Both the position numbers and the translations under genes were made by a program. 64,000 nt of DNA, from assembly GCF_900167025.1 (NCBI RefSeq), contig NZ_FUXC01000004.1:1-64000 (forward strand). Direction: 5' to 3'. Shown here piece after piece: positions 27,090 through 33,842 of the stretch. Every line of letters begins with the position of its first letter. Positions within the stretch are counted from its first letter, which is position 1. The notes under the pieces are model-generated. The model did no database searches and had not been told where the DNA came from. It saw only the letters and a program-made list of their open reading frames with translations. The stretch comes from Treponema berlinense (lineage in GTDB: Bacteria; Spirochaetota; Spirochaetia; Treponematales; Treponemataceae).

Positions 27090-27266
27090 ATGGAAGAAAC
27101 ACAAAAAGAAATCTACGAGCATGAAAAAGAAGAATACGAGAGAAAGATGAAGGAACGCAAGGAACATCCAGATGTAAAAGTAATTTGTGCTACTGAACGA
27201 GAGCCACATGGGAAAACCGTCAAACAGATTTTTGAAAAACTGCCAGAAAGACTTCCAGAAGAATAA
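27090..27266 (+). pseudogene. central fragment of IS1182-type transposase
   Basis: A 58-codon frame (MEETQKEIYEHEKEEYERK, then HPDVKVICATEREPHGKTV) is strongly charged and probably helical, like the coiled region between the catalytic segments in these transposases. It stops 12 bases before the C-terminal fragment, which is in a different frame. I infer it belongs to the same broken gene. Confidence 0.4.
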
Positions 27267-27278
27267 TCTGGTGAAACC

Positions 27279-27512
27279 ATGTCAAAAGAGAAAATGAGGA
27301 TCCGCCTTAAAACACAAGAGGGACAGAAAATCTACTCAAAAAGAAAGACAACTGTCGAACCTGTCTTTGGAATTATAAAGCGTGTAATGGGATTCCGCCA
27401 GTTTTTGATGCGTGGTCTCGAAAACATCGGTATTGAATGGGATTTGGTGACAATTTCATACAATGTAAGCCGGATGTATGCACTGAAAAACCTTTCGCTT
27501 GCAAAAATGTAG
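27279..27512 (+). pseudogene. IS1182-type transposase C-terminal domain
   Basis: The 77-residue frame contains RLKTQEGQKIYSKRKTTVEP, then VFGIIKRVMGFRQFLMRGLEN, the conserved C-terminal part of DDE_Tnp_1_6 transposases including the final catalytic glutamate (TVEPVFG). The upstream DDE aspartates are absent. It sits inside the 27006-27610 inverted-repeat element. Confidence 0.8.
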
Positions 27513-27775
27513 AAAAATAAAGAAACCACCTGATATTCAATAAAAATAATATCCCGAAAGATATTCGTTAGGTGCTCGTTTTCATGAAAATCAGATGGTC
27601 AGACTCCTAGTGCAAAAACATTAAAACGGCAAATTCCTAAACTACTTAAAGTTCATGCATAGCTCTCTACCCCGCTGTTTTAAATCTCGATGTCTTTTTA
27701 ATACAAAATGTCCGAAAGAACAAGCAAATGTCCAAGAGAATATAGGGATTACACATGCGCATTGCAAATTGGTCA

Positions 27776-27972
27776 TTACTTAGCAGCGTTCCTATTGCTG
27801 TTCGGTTTGTTTTTGCGTGCTGAATCACATTTAACACCTTTTTTCATAAGTTCATACGATTTTGCAGCTAATGTTATATACGAAAGCACATAGGGACTGT
27901 GTGTCGTCATCACAATTTTGTTTTCATCATTAACATTTGCCGCTTCCAGCAAAAAAGCCAAATTTTTCATCT
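27776..27972 (-). pseudogene. C-terminal remnant of AAA-family ATPase
   Basis: The minus-strand frame reads SQMKNLAFLLEAANVNDENKI and then VMTTHSPYVLSYITLAAK, which matches the H-loop (switch) end of AAA_15/AAA_21-type ATPases. The Walker motifs are missing. Upstream, the same frame runs into the minisatellite at 28015-28165 and is not coding there. The family is often part of nuclease or defence operons, but the partner cannot be identified. Confidence 0.6.
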
Positions 27973-28014
27973 GCGATCCTAGAGGCACATACAAGAGGAA
28001 CTGCTCTCCCAGAT

Positions 28015-28165
28015 TTTTATTCCAAAATAAAAGTTTCTTCTCCCGCCTCGTCCACAAAATCCTCTCCGTACAAAAACATTCCACTAACCGTCGCACAACA
28101 CTTTCCCGCCCGTCGCAAAACATTATCCTGTATGTACAAAAACATTTTGCTGAGCGTCGCTCAAG
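28015..28165. repeat. degenerate ~20-bp minisatellite
   Basis: On the minus strand five or six imperfect units of 19-24 bases follow each other, each with the pattern AATGTTTTxGxACGGxxAGG (for example AATGTTTTTGTACGGAGAGG and AATGTTTTGCGACGGGCGGG). Open frames across it on both strands are a by-product of the repeat. It abuts the ATPase remnant. Confidence 0.55.
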
Positions 28166-28224
28166 ATTTTATGGCACAATACAGATTATTCTGCAAACAT
28201 ACGACTCATAAAAACACAATTGAG

Positions 28225-28351
28225 CTATTTTCCAGTATAAAAACTTGTTTTACTATATTCTTGCCATTTGTCGTACATAGCCTGATAATTATCTTTTATA
28301 AAGGCTTGAATTTTGTTTATTTCCCGGTATGACCTTTTGTAAATCAGGCAT
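28225..28351 (-). pseudogene. short frameshifted gene overlapping its upstream partner
   Basis: An ATG at 28351 overlaps the end of the upstream frame by 8 bases and gives MPDLQK. After a one-base shift the frame continues SYREINKIQAFIKDNYQAM and YDKWQEYSKTSFYTGK to a stop at 28225. Intact it would be a protein of about 41 residues. It seems to form a two-gene unit with 28344-28618. I do not recognise the function. Confidence 0.45.
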
Positions 28352-28618
28352 ATTTCACCTCCACTTTTTTTATCGGTTTTAAGAATTCATCTGGATTTAT
28401 ATAAAGGCTTCTTAAAATTGGAATCAAATCAATATATTCTTCTTCCAAATCATTATTATGAGCATATTTTGCCATTACCACCAGATATCCTTTATCCCAC
28501 TGTACTACAGATTCATAGCGTTCCAAAGAATAAGGTGCTATAAACTTAAGACGAGTTTCGCCAAAAGAGAATGTAGTATATCGACCTTCGTTGACAGATA
28601 AGCTTTATTTTCGCCCAT
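28344..28618 (-). pseudogene. small conserved-looking gene with one frameshift
   Basis: From ATG 28618 the reading is MGENKAYLS; after a one-base shift near 28590 it continues VNEGRYTTFSFGETRLKFIAPYSL and then ERYESVVQWDKGYLVVMAKY to the stop at 28344. Repaired it would be about 92 residues. I have a sense of having seen this in Treponema genomes as a hypothetical protein paired with the short gene downstream, but I cannot name a family with confidence. Confidence 0.5.
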
Positions 28619-28848
28619 AATACACCTTTTTTATCATATCATAATTTTTAAAATCCTGCCAAAAAATTTTTCTTAATTTTTACACACAAATTATTATACT
28701 TTCGGCGAATTTTTTATTATATTCCGCTTGACAATTCACCAAAAGTATAATAATTTAATGTATGTAAGGCGAACAAATCTGCTCCCGCCCTACAAGCAAA
28801 GGAAACCCGCAAGGTTTCGTAATTCTAGCCTTTATAGGAGTGGCTAAT

Positions 28849-29187
28849 ATGGCAGAAACAATGGAAAACATTTTTTCAAGGAGGGTAAAAGATTTAATGA
28901 AGGAAAACCGCTTCTCGCAGAAAAAACTGTGCGAGCTTTGCGGTATTACAGAGGCAGCATTCAGCCGCTATATGACCAGCGGAAGACTGCCCAGGACGGA
29001 TGTGCTTGCGAATATCGCAAATGCACTTAACACAACAAGCGACTACCTTACGGGTAACGACACCCATTACGGCTACGAGCAGCTTGAAATTCTTTTGGCT
29101 TCCAGCAAAGACAACCTTAGCCTGAACCAGAAGAAAAAGCTTGTGGGAATCCTGATGGATGAATACAAAACTGCCCAAGAGGTGTAA
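28849..29187 (+). CDS. XRE-family helix-turn-helix regulator
   Basis: A 112-residue protein with a Cro/CI-type HTH near residues 15-65 (SQKKLCELCGITEAAFSRYMTSGRLPR, then TTSDYLTG). I choose ATG 28849 because AGGAG (28836-28840) lies 8 bases before it; a GTG at 28840 overlaps that box. It precedes an ImmA/IrrE-type peptidase, the classic repressor and anti-repressor-protease pairing of integrated elements and stress-controlled loci. The genes from here to 30762 are visibly more GC-rich than the flanking debris. Confidence 0.85.
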   Translation: MAETMENIFSRRVKDLMKENRFSQKKLCELCGITEAAFSRYMTSGRLPRTDVLANIANALNTTSDYLTGNDTHYGYEQLEILLASSKDNLSLNQKKKLVGILMDEYKTAQEV

Positions 29188-29215
29188 AAATGCAGCATTA
29201 CATGGAGGTAAACTA

Positions 29216-29782
29216 TTGGAAAACTGCACTGAACAAACGGAAAAAACAACGGATTGTACTACAAAGCCCCAAACGCTTCCAAGCTGGAAGGTAAGCCAGA
29301 TTATCCTTACGGTGGTAAACCTTTTGAGCGAGGAAGGCTATTTTAGAGAAGGCTTTGACTATATGGAGATGATTCGCAAAAAGGGCATTGTGTTAAAGGA
29401 ATACTCGGCTTTTAAAAGCGAAAATCTTCTGGAACTGCAAAAGGTGTCTATAGGGCTTTGGAACGAAGGCTTATGCCTTATTTTTCCAGACCCGCAGACG
29501 GGCGCGACCTGCCGCATGATTGCCTACAACGACAATAAATCTGCGGCAGAAGTAATGCAGATTATATTCCATGAGCTTGCCCATATAATGCTCAGGCACA
29601 CACAGCAGAGCAACCTTGGAGAAATGGAAGCGACCTTATTTTCCGGCGTTGCAATGCTTTTGATGGTTTTGGAACAGCAGTTCCACATAGGGCGAATGAT
29701 TGCAGAAAAGGGCGACAAGACAATGCTCAAAGGCATTCAGAAAGGCCTTATGCAAAAATTCAATGCACAGGAGGTACTATGA
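29216..29782 (+). CDS. ImmA/IrrE-family metallo-endopeptidase
   Basis: The zinc-binding motif HELAH occurs in MQIIFHELAHIMLRHTQ with a downstream glutamate in GEMEATLF, as in ImmA/IrrE peptidases that cleave XRE-type repressors. I place the start at TTG 29216 because GGAGGT (29204-29209) lies 6 bases before it, giving 188 residues. An in-frame ATG at 29159 inside the xre gene lacks a ribosome-binding site. The stop overlaps a following ATG (ATGA). Confidence 0.85.
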   Translation: MENCTEQTEKTTDCTTKPQTLPSWKVSQIILTVVNLLSEEGYFREGFDYMEMIRKKGIVLKEYSAFKSENLLELQKVSIGLWNEGLCLIFPDPQTGATCRMIAYNDNKSAAEVMQIIFHELAHIMLRHTQQSNLGEMEATLFSGVAMLLMVLEQQFHIGRMIAEKGDKTMLKGIQKGLMQKFNAQEVL

Positions 29783-29796
29783 AGAAATGGGTATAA
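29779..29796 (+). other. five-codon ORF coupled to the peptidase gene
   Basis: An AGGAGGT box lies just before ATG 29779, which overlaps the peptidase stop codon as ATGA. The frame reads MKKWV and stops. A perfect ribosome-binding site and coupling before so short a frame suggest the 5' end of a third operon gene that was cut off. A regulatory leader is less likely. Confidence 0.5.
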
Positions 29797-29885
29797 AAAA
29801 AGCCTGTCTTAGTAAATGCGCCAACACTTACTAAACAAGCTTCCACGGTCGAGAGCCACAATGTGATTCTCTTTTCTTAACGAAT
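29795..29885 (-). ncRNA. candidate small RNA with own promoter and terminator
   Basis: A near-consensus promoter (29892-29921) predicts initiation near 29885 on the minus strand. About 90 bases on, a strong stem (arms near 29800-29815 and 29828-29842, AAGC-TGT-TTAGTAA type) is followed by seven T. No ribosome-binding site or convincing ORF lies between. Direction is convergent with the xre/peptidase operon. I do not recognise the RNA family. Confidence 0.6.
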
Positions 29886-29891
29886 TAAAGA

Positions 29892-29921
29892 ATTATATCA
29901 CACATCGGCTCTCCTTGTCAA
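29892..29921 (-). promoter_or_regulatory. promoter of small RNA with flanking inverted repeat
   Basis: TTGACA (29916-29921) and TATAAT (29892-29897) are both perfect, separated by 18 bases. The spacer holds GAGAGCC-GA-TGTGTGAT on the minus strand (29898-29914). Its imperfect inverted partner GAGAGCCACAATGTGAT lies at 29851-29867 on the plus strand, so the -10 region is bracketed by an inverted repeat. Confidence 0.65.
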
Positions 29922-29946
29922 AAAATATTTTTAGATGGTCAAAGAC

Positions 29947-30016
29947 GGTCATTGAACCTGTCGAAATGACTTCTGAAATATCGCAAAATCAGGTGGTTTC
30001 GACAAATTCCACCACC
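29947..30016. repeat. pair of REP-like palindromes in opposite orientation
   Basis: 29947-29970 is GGTCATT...AAATGAC around GAACCTGTCG, and 29992-30016 is GGTGG...CCACC around TTTCGACAAATT. Both contain the core TTTCGACA, once on each strand. The shape resembles bacterial REP or BIME units. They lie between the small RNA and the HU-like gene. Confidence 0.5.
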
Positions 30017-30048
30017 ACATTTAAACATTGCCATAGGAGGGCAACATT

Positions 30049-30762
30049 ATGTTAAACATTAAAACTGTAAAGAATCTTCTTATTACAGATGAATCAAAAG
30101 ACGGCTTCTGCTTCAGAAGTTCGTGCTCACAGTCTCTCAGCCAGAAAGAGCTCGCAAGCGAAATGGCTGACTGGAACTCTTCTTTCACGGAGGCAGACTA
30201 TCTGGGTATGCTTTCCGTAATGGAGAACATCGTCGTAAAATACCTTGCCAAAGGTTACTGCGTGGAGCTTCCTTTCGGAACTCTCAGAGCAAATGCCACA
30301 GGTACCTGTGCTAACATTCAGGACGGCTTTACGCTGGGAAGTGGAAACCACACACTTGGATTTCTGTTCAACGCAAACGAGGCGACCACCGCAAATGTAA
30401 AGGCAAAGCTCGAATACAAGCAGCTTCCGCCTGACATCACCGGTGAAGCAAAGCTCTACCGTGTAACCGCATTGAACGACGACGCAAGCGAAAGCACGAA
30501 CCTTTCCGTAAGCAAAGGCAAGACGCTCCGCCTGCACGGTCGTAACCTCACCTTCGACATCACGGACGAAAACCAGGGCGTATTTCTGGAAAACGAAAAC
30601 GGACTCACCCGCCTTTCAGTCTACAACCGCCGTGGCACGAATGTAGTCGATTCGCCAGTTCCGAGCGAACTTGCAGCAGGAAGCTACAACGTGAGCATCG
30701 TCACCAAGCCGGGCAACACCTACTTTACCGCAAACATTGATTCTGTTGTAACGGTAGCGTAA
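30049..30762 (+). CDS. HU-like DNA-binding protein with DUF4469 domain
   Basis: A 237-residue protein. Residues 1 to about 125 fit the HU-type DNA-binding domain found with DUF4469 (VVKYLAKGYCVELPFGTLRA), and residues about 135 to 237 fit the Ig-like DUF4469 domain (KGKTLRLHGRNLTFD, PSELAAGSYNVSIVT). I know this architecture mainly from Bacteroidetes accessory regions. GGAGGG precedes the ATG by 6 bases. GC content is above that of surrounding genes, consistent with recent transfer. Confidence 0.75.
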   Translation: MLNIKTVKNLLITDESKDGFCFRSSCSQSLSQKELASEMADWNSSFTEADYLGMLSVMENIVVKYLAKGYCVELPFGTLRANATGTCANIQDGFTLGSGNHTLGFLFNANEATTANVKAKLEYKQLPPDITGEAKLYRVTALNDDASESTNLSVSKGKTLRLHGRNLTFDITDENQGVFLENENGLTRLSVYNRRGTNVVDSPVPSELAAGSYNVSIVTKPGNTYFTANIDSVVTVA

Positions 30763-30773
30763 ATTTTTAATTT

Positions 30774-30810
30774 CAGGACGCGGTGGGCGACATGCGCCTG
30801 CCATGTCCTG
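30774..30810. repeat. GC-rich 37-nt hairpin after HU-like gene
   Basis: Outer arms CAGGAC/GTCCTG and inner GGTGGGCG/CGCCTGCC pair completely if two G-U pairs are allowed in RNA, leaving the loop ACATG. No T-run follows on either strand, so simple intrinsic termination is unlikely. It separates the HU-like gene from the truncated NusG-like gene. Confidence 0.55.
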
Positions 30811-30821
30811 ATTGCGCGTCT

Positions 30822-31091
30822 TTATAAACCCCATAGATATACAAGAAGAATTCTTATAAAACCGTCAATTTTTTTTAGGGTTTGCATAATCTGAGGTGTC
30901 AGACTTTCCGTCTGAAAGAACAAGTATCCTGGAAAAAGAGGTTTTTCATACAGTTTTCCCTGATTTGTTTTTAACGTTCTCTGGAAATAATACAGTTCAG
31001 CCGTACAAGCCTGCTCACAAAATGCCTTCCGCGCCTTTTTTTTAAATTCTTCCTCTTCGCCGGTTCTAACCATTAAGCAATAGTATTCCAT
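30822..31091 (-). pseudogene. NusG-like antiterminator cut after NGN domain
   Basis: Residues 1-80 form a NusG N-terminal domain (YYCLMVRTGEEEEF, then LFPGYLFFQTESLTPQ), like the specialised LoaP/UpxY-type antiterminators that read long glycan operons. The protein ends after 89 residues in LLVYLWGL, so the KOW domain is missing. The cut lies near 30850. Its position right after a MarR-type EPS regulator suggests that it headed a glycan operon that has been lost or replaced. Confidence 0.7.
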
Positions 31092-31112
31092 AAAACTCCC
31101 TGTACAAAAAAC

Positions 31113-31670
31113 CTAAAAAATCTTATCTTCGGACGAGTTTGACTGTATCAATTCCAGAATATCCGTACAGCCCGCCTTTAAAAGTTTTTCTTTTGTTTCT
31201 TTATCATTCATTTCGCCGGCAATGGCGTATTCGTTATCTTTTATCTCAGGCTCTTTTAATTCAGAAACTTTTTCAAATTCAATTTTATTTTTTGAACAGG
31301 CATATTCCAGAAGAAACTTTACATAGCTTTCTCCGTAAAGCACAACCTTTGTTTTTCCATGTTTTTTTGCAAGGGCAACTTCTTCTGTCATTATCTGATT
31401 ATACGAATTTGCGATTTTAAAAGTTTTTTCTACAAAATTCTTTCCGCGTTTACGAAGTTCCCTCATTCCTTCGTTTGTCAAAGCATAAGCGAATTTTCTT
31501 TTATTCACGTTTGTAAGCATTATCCAGCCACGTTCGGCAAAACGTCCCAAAATCGCATTCATCATTCCCAATGACACATTTGTTTTTTTTGCCAAAACAC
31601 GCTGACTTGCGTTCGGATCTTCTTTGAGAGTATTAGAAATAAGCTGTAATGTAGCAAGGTCTTGTTCCAT
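31113..31670 (-). CDS. MarR-type EPS-associated regulator, second paralogue
   Basis: This 185-residue protein shares the same layout as 21503-22036, with near-identical N-terminus (MEQDLATLQLISNTL, SLGMMNAILGRFAERGWI) and KTKVVLYGESYVKFLL in the C-terminal domain. It appears intact although the glycan genes expected downstream are absent. It may still cross-regulate the operon at 2646-22036. Confidence 0.83.
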   Translation of the reverse strand: MEQDLATLQLISNTLKEDPNASQRVLAKKTNVSLGMMNAILGRFAERGWIMLTNVNKRKFAYALTNEGMRELRKRGKNFVEKTFKIANSYNQIMTEEVALAKKHGKTKVVLYGESYVKFLLEYACSKNKIEFEKVSELKEPEIKDNEYAIAGEMNDKETKEKLLKAGCTDILELIQSNSSEDKIF

Positions 31671-31702
31671 AATTTTTCTCCGTGAACAAATTTTCCAAGC
31701 CT

Positions 31703-31724
31703 ATTCTATAAAAAAATATAGAAT
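31703..31724. promoter_or_regulatory. palindrome upstream of second EPS regulator
   Basis: ATTCTATA-AAAAAA-TATAGAAT is perfectly symmetrical and lies about 33 bases before the regulator ATG. It could be an operator. GAACAAA motifs like those in the promoter of the other regulator also occur on both sides (31684-31690 and 31778-31784). Confidence 0.4.
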
Positions 31725-31792
31725 TGTTGAATAGAAAAATTTTTCGCAAACATTCGTAAATATCAGCAATTTTTTTGAACAAAATCAAAATT

Positions 31793-31845
31793 ATAAAAAA
31801 AACAGCCCGAATTCGACAGTTTTTATATGACGAACCGGGCTGTTT
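31793..31845 (-). terminator. intrinsic terminator of guaB
   Basis: On the minus strand AAACAGCCCG (31836-31845) pairs with CGGGCTGTTT (31800-31809) and is followed by a run of T. It lies 29 bases past the guaB stop. The stem also faces the upstream region of the EPS regulator and so insulates it from guaB. Confidence 0.8.
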
Positions 31846-31873
31846 ATCAGCATATATTCAACTAAACATAAAT

Positions 31874-33382
31874 TTAGTTTTGAACGCTTGTCGTGTTTCT
31901 TACAGTTACATCGTGAGCTGAACCTTCCTGAATTGTAACCGGCGAAACAAGTGTAATTTTTGCTTTTTCCTGCAATTCTGGAATAGAAAGCGCTCCACAG
32001 TTGCACATTGTGTGCACAACCTTGCTCAGTGTCATTCCAACTCCGTCGTGCAAGTGTCCGGCATAAGGAACGTAAGAATCTACACCTTCTTCAAATGCCA
32101 TGCCTTTTTTACCGCCGAGGTCGTATCTCTGCCAGTTGCGTGCGCGGTTTGAACCTTCGCCCCAATACTCTTTTACATAGTTTCCGTTGATTACGAGTTT
32201 GTTTGAAGGAGACTCATCAAAACGTGCAAAATAGCGTCCGAGCATTACAAAATCTGCGCCCATTGCAAGCGCCAAAGTTACATGATAATCGTGAACAATT
32301 CCACCGTCAGAACAAACAGGAACATAAATTCCAGTTTTCTTAAAATACTCATCGCGTGCTTTTGCTACTTCGATTGTCGCAGTTGCCTGTCCGCGGCCAA
32401 TTCCCTTCTGTTCGCGTGTAATACAGATTGAACCGCCGCCAATACCGATTTTTACAAAGTCTGCTCCGGCATCTGCCAAAAAGTTAAAGCCTTCCGCATC
32501 AACAACGTTTCCAGCACCAACTTTAATTCCAGGGAAAGCGGCATGCAGATCTTTGAGAGCACGGGCCTGCCATTCAGAAAAACCTTCTGAAGAATCAAGA
32601 ACAAAAACGTCTGCGCCAGCCTCGAGGAGTTTTGGAACGCGTTCCATGTAGTCGCGTGTGTTAATTCCTGCACCAACAATATAACGCTGTTTAGAATCAA
32701 GAAGTTCGTTCGGATGCTCTGCGTGAGTTGAATAATCCTTGCGGAAAACAAGGCTCACAAGATTTCCATTTTTATCAACAATCGGGAGCTGGTTTACTTT
32801 TTTCTCCCAAATAATATCATTTGCTTCTGAAAGATCAATTCCCTCTTTGCCAGTTGCCAAATCTTCAAGACCGGTCATGTAGTCTTTTACCTTTGAACCT
32901 GCCGGACAATGACCAATTCTAAAATCTTTTGAAGTAATAATTCCAAGAAGTTTTCCGTTCGGGCTTCCGTCTTCTGTAACAGCAACAGTTGAATGGCCTG
33001 TTTTTGCGCTCAATTCTACAACTTCTTCCAAAGTCTGATCCGGACGAATATTTGAATCAGAAGTTACAAAACCTGCCTTGTAAGCTTTTACACGGGCAAC
33101 CATTGCAGCCTGATTTTCGATTGTCTGGCTTCCAAAAATAAAACTGATTCCGCCCTCTTTCGCAAGCGCAATTGCAAGTTTGTCGTCAGAAACAGCCTGC
33201 ATTACGGCAGAAACCATTGGAATATTCATTGTAAGCGGACAAGTTTCGCCAGCTTTTTTGTTGAATTTTACAACCGGAGTCTTTAATGAAACTCTGTCTG
33301 GAGTACATTCCGCAGAAGAATAACCAGGAACCAAAAGATATTCGCCAAAAGTGTGCGAAGGTTCTTCAAAATAATAAGCCAT
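31874..33382 (-). CDS. guaB: IMP dehydrogenase
   Basis: GuaB oxidises IMP to XMP, the committed step of GMP synthesis. The catalytic cysteine loop [24 protein letters not shown] and [10 protein letters not shown] are visible, and two CBS-domain segments interrupt the barrel near residues 100-220 ([22 protein letters not shown]). I use ATG 33382 (502 aa) because AGGGGA precedes it; an upstream in-frame ATG at 33406 lacks a box. Confidence 0.95.
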   Translation of the reverse strand: MAYYFEEPSHTFGEYLLVPGYSSAECTPDRVSLKTPVVKFNKKAGETCPLTMNIPMVSAVMQAVSDDKLAIALAKEGGISFIFGSQTIENQAAMVARVKAYKAGFVTSDSNIRPDQTLEEVVELSAKTGHSTVAVTEDGSPNGKLLGIITSKDFRIGHCPAGSKVKDYMTGLEDLATGKEGIDLSEANDIIWEKKVNQLPIVDKNGNLVSLVFRKDYSTHAEHPNELLDSKQRYIVGAGINTRDYMERVPKLLEAGADVFVLDSSEGFSEWQARALKDLHAAFPGIKVGAGNVVDAEGFNFLADAGADFVKIGIGGGSICITREQKGIGRGQATATIEVAKARDEYFKKTGIYVPVCSDGGIVHDYHVTLALAMGADFVMLGRYFARFDESPSNKLVINGNYVKEYWGEGSNRARNWQRYDLGGKKGMAFEEGVDSYVPYAGHLHDGVGMTLSKVVHTMCNCGALSIPELQEKAKITLVSPVTIQEGSAHDVTVRNTTSVQN

Positions 33383-33612
33383 TTTAAATCCCCTAAAAAA
33401 AATCAATTAAATTTTTGTGTAATTTATCAATTATACAAATTCAGAAAATCAATTTCAATAGTGATTTTATTTTTAATCTGCACTTAACTTGAATATCTTG
33501 CCCCGTAAACAAATTTTTATAGTTAAGAATTTTCACTTTTATTCGGTTCAAAATCTTCCATATAATAAAACTTTTTCGATAATTTTTAATTCAAAATCCG
33601 CATTCAAAAAAA

Positions 33613-33641
33613 TTGAATAATTTAGAAAAATATGATATTTT
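33613..33641 (+). promoter_or_regulatory. predicted tRNA-Ala promoter
   Basis: TTGAAT (33613-33618) and TATTTT (33636-33641) are 17 bases apart and place the start a few bases before the tRNA. The match is moderate. Confidence 0.4.
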
Positions 33642-33650
33642 TTTAAGCAT

Positions 33651-33723
33651 GGGGATATAGCTCAGTTGGTAGAGCATCTGGTTCGCAATCAGAGGGTCAC
33701 CGGTTCGAATCCGGCTATCTCCA
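33651..33723 (+). tRNA. tRNA-Ala(CGC)
   Basis: The 73-base sequence folds as a full cloverleaf with acceptor GGGGATA/TATCTCC, D-loop AGCTCAGTTGGTAGAGC, anticodon loop TTCGCAA and TPsiC arm CCGGTTCGAATCCGG. The anticodon CGC reads GCG alanine codons. The acceptor stem has the G3-U70 pair that identifies alanine tRNAs. The discriminator base is A and CCA is not encoded. Confidence 0.95.
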
Positions 33724-33738
33724 CTTTTTTTGGGCACA

Positions 33739-33835
33739 TTTTTGCAAGAATCTTGCAAAAACCAAGCTTTCCGTGGCTACGGCGTCTTACGCGCCTCCGG
33801 TGCTCCGCACCCGCCTTGCGGCCACTCCAATCTTT
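33739..33835. repeat. GC-rich intergenic insert with palindrome
   Basis: It starts with a perfect palindrome TTTTTGCAAGA-A-TCTTGCAAAAA (33739-33761) and continues with unusually GC-rich sequence up to the end of the oxidoreductase gene (GGCGTCTTACGCGCC, CCGCCTTGCGGCC). No coding frame is convincing. It resembles two other GC-rich inserts at 35827 and 53935 in character, not in exact sequence. Confidence 0.5.
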
Positions 33836-33842
33836 TGTGCGT

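Larger units (their letters stand above)
27006..27610 (+). mobile_element. internally deleted IS1182-type element with terminal repeats
   Basis: An 18-base sequence at 27006-27023 (CTAGAAGTCTGACCATCT) recurs inverted at 27593-27610 with one mismatch. Between them lie remnants of an IS1182-type transposase ending 80 bases before the right repeat. Both ends carry CTAG, which could be a 4-bp target duplication or part of the repeats. At 605 bp the element is about a third of the expected length, so most of the transposase is gone. Confidence 0.7.

Noticed and set aside
28015-28165. Possible CRISPR array
   Set aside because: Units are imperfect, about 20 bases and directly adjoining; there are no regular unique spacers and no cas genes.
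27918-28332. Two overlapping plus-strand frames of about 100-130 codons
   Set aside because: They are created by the minisatellite and lie antisense to the ATPase remnant; composition is not protein-like.
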